Assembly: GCA_944354085.1 (NCBI GenBank)
Contig: CALVPW010000025.1
Span: forward strand, 1 to 14,212
Length of the DNA stretch: 14,212 nt
Direction of reading: 5' to 3'
Origin: an uncultured Clostridia bacterium
GTDB taxonomy: Bacteria; Bacillota; Clostridia; Christensenellales; Borkfalkiaceae
Shown: piece after piece, positions 7,402 to 12,430 of the stretch
How positions within the stretch are numbered: the first letter of the stretch is position 1
Layout of the letters: every line of letters begins with the position of its first letter
Position numbers and translations under genes: made by a program
Notes under the pieces: generated by a model
Databases searched by the model: none
The model's input: only the letters and a program-made list of their open reading frames with translations
Told to the model about the DNA's origin: nothing

Positions 7402-7462
7402 CGGGCATGCGCCCGAAATACCTTGCATACCGCGAAGGTATGCCGAATGAGACCGGGAGGTG
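7402..7462 (+). promoter_or_regulatory. S6:S18-type autoregulatory leader of rpsF, overlapping the ribosome binding site
   Basis: A first small hairpin is CGGGC (7402-7406) with GCCCG (7411-7415). Next comes a perfect 7-bp hairpin, GCATACC (7425-7431) with GGTATGC (7437-7443), loop GCGAA. It sits inside an outer helix UACCUU (7419-7424) with GGAGGUG (7457-7462; includes two G-U pairs, with one end position flexible). This leaves a one-sided 3' bulge CGAATGAGACCGG (7444-7456). A hairpin on a helix with a 3' asymmetric loop carrying CCG is the known architecture of the S6:S18-binding mRNA motif. The outer helix pairs with the GGAGG of rpsF, so S6:S18 bound there would block initiation. Confidence 0.75.
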
Positions 7463-7468
7463 AAAATT

Positions 7469-7759
7469 ATGCAGAAGTATGAGATGCTCATCCTGCTCCG
7501 GAGCGACATGGAGGACGAGGCGAGAGAGGCGGAACTCAAAAAGTACGCCGATATCGTCACCACGATGGGCGGCACCGTTGAGGCGACCGACAAGTGGGGC
7601 GTGAAAAAGACGCAGTACCCCATCGCGTTCAAAACGGAAGCGTTCTATGCACTCATGACGTTCCATGCAAACGGCGAGACCGTGCGCGAGCTTGACCGCA
7701 TCGCGGGGATCTCCGACGTTGTGCTGCGCCGCATGATTACGAAAGTCGAGGAAAAGTAA
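7469..7759 (+). CDS. rpsF: 30S ribosomal protein S6
   Basis: This 96-aa protein has normal S6 length and starts MQKYEMLILLRSD, matching the family's M-x-KYE-xx-I opening. It also contains GGTVEATDKWGVKKTQYPI (34-52), matching the conserved DxWGxKxLAYPI segment. S6 binds 16S rRNA in the platform of the 30S subunit as a partner of S18, which is encoded two genes downstream. I chose the ATG at 7469 because GGGAGGTG lies about 6 nt upstream; the in-frame GTG at 7460 is part of that ribosome binding site. The gene follows a strong promoter and an S6:S18-type leader, so it is probably repressed by its own product with S18. The ssb start follows after a single nucleotide. Confidence 0.97.
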   Translation: MQKYEMLILLRSDMEDEAREAELKKYADIVTTMGGTVEATDKWGVKKTQYPIAFKTEAFYALMTFHANGETVRELDRIAGISDVVLRRMITKVEEK

Positions 7760-7760
7760 A

Positions 7761-8183
7761 ATGACAAAGGTGTTTTTGATCGGAAATCTGACGCGCGATC
7801 CCGAGCTCACGGAAACGTCGGGCGGGGTGAACGTGTGCCGCTTTGCCGTTGCCGTCAACCGCGGCTACGGCGAGAACCGCGCCACTGATTTTTATAACGT
7901 GACCGCATGGAGAAGATTGGGCGAGCAAGTCGCGCAGTACACCAAAAAGGGCAATAAAATTGCCGTGTACGGCGATCTGCAGATCCGCCAATACGAAGGG
8001 AACGACGGCGTGCGCCGCACCTCGGTCGACGTGATCGCACAGGACGTGGAGTTTTTAACGCCCAAGGGCAATTCCGACGGCGGCAGCGATTTCTACGATG
8101 CACCCGCAAGCCACACGCAGAGCGCGCCCAAGAAAAAGCCCGCGCTCGAAGCCTTCGACGACGACGGGGACATCCCCTTCTGA
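7761..8183 (+). CDS. ssb: Single-stranded DNA-binding protein
   Basis: This 140-aa protein has an N-terminal OB fold (about 1-100): MTKVFLIGNLTRDPEL, FAVAVNRG, DFYNVTAWRRLGEQVAQY, KGNKIAVYGDLQIRQYE and VIAQDVEFL. A short Gly/Ser/Ala/Lys linker (101-132) follows. It ends in the acidic tip DDDGDIPF, the peptide that recruits replication and repair partners. It coats single-stranded DNA as a tetramer. Its place between rpsF and rpsR is the classic Firmicute arrangement. It starts 1 nt after the rpsF stop with GAGGAAAAG upstream, so translation is likely coupled. The linker is on the short side for the family. Confidence 0.97.
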   Translation: MTKVFLIGNLTRDPELTETSGGVNVCRFAVAVNRGYGENRATDFYNVTAWRRLGEQVAQYTKKGNKIAVYGDLQIRQYEGNDGVRRTSVDVIAQDVEFLTPKGNSDGGSDFYDAPASHTQSAPKKKPALEAFDDDGDIPF

Positions 8184-8204
8184 GCCGCAAGGAACAAAAA
8201 TTTT

Positions 8205-8210
8205 AAGGAG
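8205..8210 (+). promoter_or_regulatory. Ribosome binding site deciding the rpsR start
   Basis: AAGGAG ends 8 nt before the ATG at 8219. It would lie only 2 nt before another in-frame ATG at 8213 and would overlap a GTG at 8210. The spacing therefore favours 8219. Confidence 0.75.
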
Positions 8211-8218
8211 TGATGATC

Positions 8219-8551
8219 ATGGAAGAGAACGAGGTCGTAACCGAGCAGGCAGCGCCCGAAGCTGCTCCTGCCGCATCCGAGGCTGCTCCCGTCCGCGAGA
8301 GAAGCGAAGTCCGCGAGCGCCCCGCCAAGAAAAATTACAAAAGACAAAATTATAAGAAGGTCTGCCTCTTCTGCCAGGAAAAGAGCACGATCGACTATAA
8401 GGAGACCAACAAGCTGAGAAAGTTCATCAGCGAGGGCGGCAAGATCCTCCCCCGCCGCATGACGGGCACCTGCGCAAAGCACCAGCGCGAACTCGCGACC
8501 GCCATCAAGCGTGCGCGCGTCGCAGCCCTTCTCCCTTTCAAAGCAGAGTGA
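8219..8551 (+). CDS. rpsR: 30S ribosomal protein S18, cysteine-containing form with N-terminal extension
   Basis: This 110-aa protein is longer than the usual 70-90 aa. The core (about 44-110) is clear S18: KVCLFC, IDYKETNKLRKFISEGGKILPRRMTG, then HQRELATAIKRARVAALLPF. C49 and C52 (CxxC) plus C85 and H88 (CAKH) could form a zinc site, making this the Cys-positive form of S18. Residues 1-35 are a Glu/Ala/Pro-rich, probably disordered extension, followed by a basic KKNYKRQNYKK segment. S18 pairs with S6 on the 30S platform, and it is the last gene of the operon. A terminator follows 5 nt after the stop. Start choice among three nearby codons rests on ribosome binding site spacing. Confidence 0.96.
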   Translation: MEENEVVTEQAAPEAAPAASEAAPVRERSEVRERPAKKNYKRQNYKKVCLFCQEKSTIDYKETNKLRKFISEGGKILPRRMTGTCAKHQRELATAIKRARVAALLPFKAE

Positions 8552-8556
8552 TCGAG

Positions 8557-8587
8557 ACCCCGCGCATATGCGCGGGGTGCTTTTTTT
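8557..8587 (+). terminator. Rho-independent terminator of the rpsF-ssb-rpsR operon
   Basis: A perfect 22-nt palindrome (8557-8578) folds as ACCCCGCGC with GCGCGGGGT around an ATAT loop. It is followed by GC and seven T (8581-8587). Confidence 0.93.
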
Positions 8588-8605
8588 GTACGCCATGAGG
8601 CGTAC
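8588..8605. repeat. Short perfect hairpin between two terminators
   Basis: GTACGCC and GGCGTAC are separated by ATGA. The hairpin begins at the base after the T run of the rpsR terminator and has no T run of its own on either strand. Its role, if any, is unknown. Confidence 0.6.
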
Positions 8606-8628
8606 AGACGGCGCAGAAAACGCACAGA

Positions 8629-8666
8629 AAAACGCGCTCCCGCGAACATTCGCGGGAGCGCGTTTT
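8629..8666 (-). terminator. Terminator of the degV-family gene, near-symmetric
   Basis: A perfect 18-bp inverted repeat runs from 8629-8646 to 8649-8666 around CA. The GC-rich core is flanked by AAAA and TTTT, so it can act in both directions. On the minus strand the T run is five bases (complement of 8628-8632), beginning about 9 nt past the degV-family stop. On the plus strand it can serve as a back-up for rpsR. Confidence 0.88.
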
Positions 8667-8674
8667 ACCATCGT

Positions 8675-9556
8675 TTATTTTGCGAGCGGAACGGGACGAT
8701 GCGCGCCGACAAAGATGACGCCCACCGTGCCGGGGCCGCAGTGCGAACCGATCACGGGACCGACGATCTGGCGCACGACATTGGCGTTCGGACGCTTTTC
8801 GAGGATCATGTCCCGCACGCGGTCGCCCTCTTCCTTGCAGTCTGCATCGAGCACGTATACGGTGTACTTATCCTCGTCCTCGAGCTCGGCGATCACCTTA
8901 TCCGCAAGGGTGCGCAGCGCCTTTTTCCTGCCCATGATCTTGCCAAGGACGGTGAGCCCGCCGTCCGCCCCCGTCGAAAGCAGGGGCTTTAATTGCAGCG
9001 CCGTCCCCGCGAACGCCGCCAGCGCGGAGCACCTGCCGCCGCGCTTTAAGTGCATGAGATCGTCCACGACGAAATACACGCACACGCGCTCGGTGAACGC
9101 CTGCAGGAACGCGAGGATCTCCTCGTCGGAAGCGCCCTTTTGTTTGAGCTTCGCCGCCTCCTCCATCTGGATGCCCGCGCCCAGCGAGATGCTGTTCGTA
9201 TCGAACACCGTGCATTTGCGGTCGGGATACGTTTCTTTGAGTTCGCGCAGGGCGAGATCCAAAAACTGGAAGGTGCCGCTGAGCTTGTGCGAGAAACTCA
9301 CGTACAGCACATCCTCCCCTTTCTCGAAATAGGGCGTTAAAATGCGCTTGTAATCTTCGGGATTGAGCGCCTGCGTCGTGGGGATATTGCCCGCGGCGAC
9401 GAGGTCGTAAAATTTACGGAAATCGGTGTGTTCGCCGAGGTCGTAATAATATTCCTGCCCGTCCACAAAGTACGGCATGGAAATGTAATCCAGCCCCAAT
9501 TCCTTTGCGCGGGTATACCAGAGTTCTCCGTTGGAATCACAAATGAGCACGCTCAT
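8675..9556 (-). CDS. DegV family (FakB-like) fatty-acid-binding protein
   Basis: This 293-aa protein has normal DegV length. Visible family signatures are the CDSNGEL start (6-12), IPTTQALNPEDY (58-69), the SHKLSGTFQ segment (89-97), DDLMHLKRGGRCS (165-177) and VGPVIGSHCGPGTVGV (265-280) with H272 in the conserved H-x-GPG. DegV/FakB proteins bind a fatty acid in a deep cleft and, with the kinase FakA, present it for phosphorylation into acyl-phosphate for phospholipid synthesis. No FakA is in this window, so this copy's partner and lipid are unknown. GGAAGGTGA precedes the ATG by a few bases. It has its own promoter and terminator and looks monocistronic, convergent with rpsR. Confidence 0.93.
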   Translation of the reverse strand: MSVLICDSNGELWYTRAKELGLDYISMPYFVDGQEYYYDLGEHTDFRKFYDLVAAGNIPTTQALNPEDYKRILTPYFEKGEDVLYVSFSHKLSGTFQFLDLALRELKETYPDRKCTVFDTNSISLGAGIQMEEAAKLKQKGASDEEILAFLQAFTERVCVYFVVDDLMHLKRGGRCSALAAFAGTALQLKPLLSTGADGGLTVLGKIMGRKKALRTLADKVIAELEDEDKYTVYVLDADCKEEGDRVRDMILEKRPNANVVRQIVGPVIGSHCGPGTVGVIFVGAHRPVPLAK

Positions 9557-9598
9557 AGTTCACCTTCCGTTTGTCATATTTTTATATTACCGCTTTTT

Positions 9599-9627
9599 AT
9601 TGTATCACCGACGGCGGCATATGTCAA
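9599..9627 (-). promoter_or_regulatory. Consensus sigma-A promoter for the degV-family gene
   Basis: Read on the minus strand, this is TTGACA (9622-9627), a 17-bp spacer and TACAAT (9599-9604). The predicted transcription start is near 9592, giving a leader of about 35 nt. The -35 is perfect. A decamer GTGATACRAT occurs both over the -10 (9599-9608) and 33 bp upstream (9632-9641), which could be an operator pair. Confidence 0.85.
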
Positions 9628-9691
9628 GATAATCGTATCACTTTTTGTAAGGCGCGCTTTACGATTTTTGATATACAGGCAGAATATCGCG

Positions 9692-10681
9692 TCATATCAC
9701 CCATTGCATAAACGCCTTGAACGCCGACGGGAGCGCATAGATGCGCCTTATCTCATCTGCGCTCGCCCACACGTATTGCGGCAGCGGCGCCGCGACCTCC
9801 ACGAGGCGTCCTTCCATGCGCCATTCCACATGTGTGAAGATATGCACGGCGCGTTTTTGCGCGACCGTTTCGCCGAAAAAGGGCATTTCCCCCTCAAAAA
9901 AGGGAAACTGCCAGAGCCCCGCGAGCAATCCCTTGGCAGGGCGTTTTTCGAGCGCGTACTTCCCGCCGCAGCGCAATACCGCAACGCGGGCTTCCACCAC
10001 GCGGCGCGCCTTTTTGGGGGCGCGGACGGGGAGGTCCTCCTCGCTGTTTGCAAGGTGCGCCCTGCACAGCCCCGCCCACGGGCAGCCGCCGCACAGCGGC
10101 GCGCCGTTCGGCACGCATACGATGGCGCCCAGCTCCATGAGCGCCTCGCAAAAGTCCCCCGTCTCCTTGGGATACGCCGCGCGGAGGAGCGCCGCATAGC
10201 GTGCTTTTGTGGCAGGCTCGTCGACGTTGCTCTTATCGGCATACAGGCGGCTCAGGATGCGCAGCACGTTGCCGTCCACCGCGGGTTCGGCAAGCCCCAG
10301 CGCGATGGACGATATCGCCCCCGCCGTGTAATCGCCGACGCCGGGGAGCGCGCGCACGCCGCGCACGTCTGTGGGATACCCCTCCTCCGCGATGCGCTCC
10401 GCCGCCTTTTTTAAGTTGCGGGCGCGGGAATAATAGCCGAGCCCCTCCCATGCTTTGAGCACCGCGTCCTCGTCCGCCGCGGCGAGCGCGGCGGGCGAAG
10501 GGAACTGCCGCATGAACGCCACGTAGCGCTCTTTGACCGCCTCGACGCGCGTCTGCTGCAGCATGAGTTCGGAGACGAGCACGCTGTAAAAGGTGCGCTG
10601 TTTGCGCCACGGAAGGTCGCGTTTGCAAACGCGGTACCACTCCAAAAGGAGCGGTACCGCGGTCTTCATCACTTCATCCAT
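9692..10681 (-). CDS. mutY: A/G-specific adenine DNA glycosylase MutY
   Basis: This 329-aa enzyme removes adenine mispaired with 8-oxoguanine in base-excision repair. The N-terminal HhH-GPD domain shows LPWR, SELMLQQTRVE with catalytic Glu38, WEGLGYYSRARNL, the hairpin LPGVGDYTAG and VDGNVLRILSR with Asp136. The 4Fe-4S loop has Cys189, 197, 200 and 206, spaced x7-x2-x5 where the textbook spacing is x6-x2-x5; all four ligands are present. The C-terminal part (about 228-329) is the NUDIX-like 8-oxoG recognition domain, with GLLAGLWQFP and FTHVEWRM. The ATG at 10681 shares its A with the TGA of fhs (TGATG) and lacks a good ribosome binding site, so it is probably translated by coupling to fhs. 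A TTG at 10684 is an unlikely alternative. No clear terminator follows. Confidence 0.95.
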   Translation of the reverse strand: MDEVMKTAVPLLLEWYRVCKRDLPWRKQRTFYSVLVSELMLQQTRVEAVKERYVAFMRQFPSPAALAAADEDAVLKAWEGLGYYSRARNLKKAAERIAEEGYPTDVRGVRALPGVGDYTAGAISSIALGLAEPAVDGNVLRILSRLYADKSNVDEPATKARYAALLRAAYPKETGDFCEALMELGAIVCVPNGAPLCGGCPWAGLCRAHLANSEEDLPVRAPKKARRVVEARVAVLRCGGKYALEKRPAKGLLAGLWQFPFFEGEMPFFGETVAQKRAVHIFTHVEWRMEGRLVEVAAPLPQYVWASADEIRRIYALPSAFKAFMQWVI

Positions 10682-12345
10682 CAAAACAGCCCGACGATCT
10701 TGCCGTCCTCGTCCACGTCGATGCGTTCCGCGGCAGGTTTGGGCGGGAGCCCCGGCATGGTGAGGATATTCCCCGTGAGCGCGACGATAAATCCCGCGCC
10801 TGCGGAGATCCTGACCGAACGCACGGTGACAGTAAACCCTTCGGGCGCGCCGAGGCGGGTCGCATCGTCGGAGAACGAGTACTGCGTTTTTGCCATGCAG
10901 ACGGGCGTCTCGCCAAAGCCCAGCGCGGTGAGCCGTTCGATCTCGGCTTCCGCCTCGGGCGTGTAGGCGACGTCCTTCCCGCCGTATACCTTGGTGACGA
11001 TGGCTTTGATCTTTTCCTTGACGGGCAGCTTCTCGTCGTAACAGTAGGTGAAATCGGAGGGCTCATCGCACAAGCGGACGACTTCGCGCGCGAGCGCCTC
11101 GCCGCCCTTGCCGCCCTCCGCCCACACGGTGGAAAGCACCACGTTGACGCCCAGCGCCCTGCACGCGTCCATCACGAGCGCGATCTCCGCATCCGTATCG
11201 GTGGGGAAACGGTTGACGGCGACGACGGTGGGCAGCCCGTATACCTGCTTCATGTTGTGCACGTGGCGCAAAAGATTGGGCAGCCCCGCTTTGAGCGCTT
11301 CGAGGTCTTCCTCCGCGAGCGCGTTCTTGGGCAGTTCGCCGTGCATCTTTAAGGCGCGCACCGTCGCCACCACGACGGCGGCGGCAGGTCTGAGCCCCGC
11401 AACGCGGCACTTGATATCGAGGAATTTCTCCGCGCCGAGATCTGCGCCGAACCCCGCCTCCGTCACGACGTAATCGCCGAGTTTGAGCGCCGTGCGCGTT
11501 GCGATGACGGAGTTGCAGCCGTGGGCGATGTTCGCGAACGGGCCGCCGTGCACGAGCGCGGGCGTGTGTTCGAGCGTCTGCACGAGGTTGGGCTTGATCG
11601 CATCCTTCAAAAGGGCAGTCATCGCGCCCGCGGCTTTGAGATCCCCCGCCGTAACGGGCGTTCCCTCGTATGTATACCCGACGATGATGCGCGCAAGGCG
11701 GGCTTTGAGATCGGGAACGGAGGTCGCAAGGCACAAGATCGCCATGATCTCGCTCGCCACGGTGATATCGTACCCGTCCTTGCGGGGCACGCCGTTCTTG
11801 CCGCCGCCCAGCCCGTCCTCGATGTAACGGAGCTGACGGTCGTTCATATCGACGCAGCGCTTCCACGTGATGCGGTCTTTATCGATGCCGAGCGCATTCC
11901 CCTGGAAGATATGATTGTCCAGCATGGCGGCGAGCAGGTTGTTCGCCGCGCCGATGGCGTGGAAATCCCCCGTAAAGTGCAGGTTGATATCCTCCATGGG
12001 CACGACCTGCGCGTATCCGCCGCCCGCCGCGCCGCCTTTGACGCCGAAGACGGGCCCCAGCGAAGGTTCGCGCAGCGCCACCACGACGCGCTTGCCGATG
12101 CGCTTTAAGCCGTCGGCAAGCCCGATGGTAGTCGTCGTCTTCCCTTCGCCCGCGGGCGTGGGCGTGATCGCCGTCACGAGGACGGGCTTGCCGTCCGCCT
12201 TCTCCCGCTTCATGACGGAAAGATCGATCTTGGCTTTGTATTTGCCGTAATATTCGATCTCGTCCTCGGAAAGTCCCGCCGCGCGGGCGATATTGCCGAT
12301 ATGTTCGAGCTTCGCTTCCTGTGCGATCTCGATATCCGTTTTCAT
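10681..12345 (-). CDS. fhs: Formate-tetrahydrofolate ligase
   Basis: This 554-aa enzyme has the standard length for the family. It makes 10-formyl-THF from formate, THF and ATP in the cytosol. The P-loop is TPTPAGEGKTTTT (61-73). The signatures REPSLGPVFG-x-KGGAAGGGYAQ (from 92) and VPMEDINLHFTGDFHAI (115-131) are intact, as are the later GGPFANIAHGCNS and TEAGFGADLGAEKF segments. The ATG at 12345 is preceded by GGAAGGAGA; the frame stays open upstream with an Arg-rich stretch unlike the family, so I rejected the longer form. It follows purL by 85 nt with no clear promoter or terminator between. That fits a purine/one-carbon operon, since 10-formyl-THF feeds purine ring closure. It may also serve acetogenic or glycine/serine one-carbon flow, which cannot be judged here. 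Confidence 0.97.
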   Translation of the reverse strand: MKTDIEIAQEAKLEHIGNIARAAGLSEDEIEYYGKYKAKIDLSVMKREKADGKPVLVTAITPTPAGEGKTTTTIGLADGLKRIGKRVVVALREPSLGPVFGVKGGAAGGGYAQVVPMEDINLHFTGDFHAIGAANNLLAAMLDNHIFQGNALGIDKDRITWKRCVDMNDRQLRYIEDGLGGGKNGVPRKDGYDITVASEIMAILCLATSVPDLKARLARIIVGYTYEGTPVTAGDLKAAGAMTALLKDAIKPNLVQTLEHTPALVHGGPFANIAHGCNSVIATRTALKLGDYVVTEAGFGADLGAEKFLDIKCRVAGLRPAAAVVVATVRALKMHGELPKNALAEEDLEALKAGLPNLLRHVHNMKQVYGLPTVVAVNRFPTDTDAEIALVMDACRALGVNVVLSTVWAEGGKGGEALAREVVRLCDEPSDFTYCYDEKLPVKEKIKAIVTKVYGGKDVAYTPEAEAEIERLTALGFGETPVCMAKTQYSFSDDATRLGAPEGFTVTVRSVRISAGAGFIVALTGNILTMPGLPPKPAAERIDVDEDGKIVGLF

Positions 12346-12430
12346 AACGATCTCCTTCCGTGTTGAATGTACGTCTGCGCAAGGACGCCGCCCTGCGCGC
12401 GTATGCCTGCGCCTCCGCGGCACCCTTCGA
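12346..12430 (-). other. purL-fhs intergenic region
   Basis: This 85-nt gap has no clear sigma-A promoter, no terminator with a T run and no open reading frame of note. The only functional element I see is the GGAAGGAGA ribosome binding site of fhs at its fhs-proximal end. It is compatible with co-transcription of the two genes. Confidence 0.6.

Noticed and set aside
9647..9662. Hairpin GTAAGGCGCGCTTTAC considered as a mutY terminator
   Set aside because: On the minus strand it is followed by A residues rather than a T run, and the stem needs a G-T pair. It is not a convincing terminator for mutY.
12346..12423. 26-residue N-terminal extension of Fhs
   Set aside because: The stretch is Arg-rich and foreign to the family. 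The ATG at 12345 has GGAAGGAGA upstream and gives the normal length.
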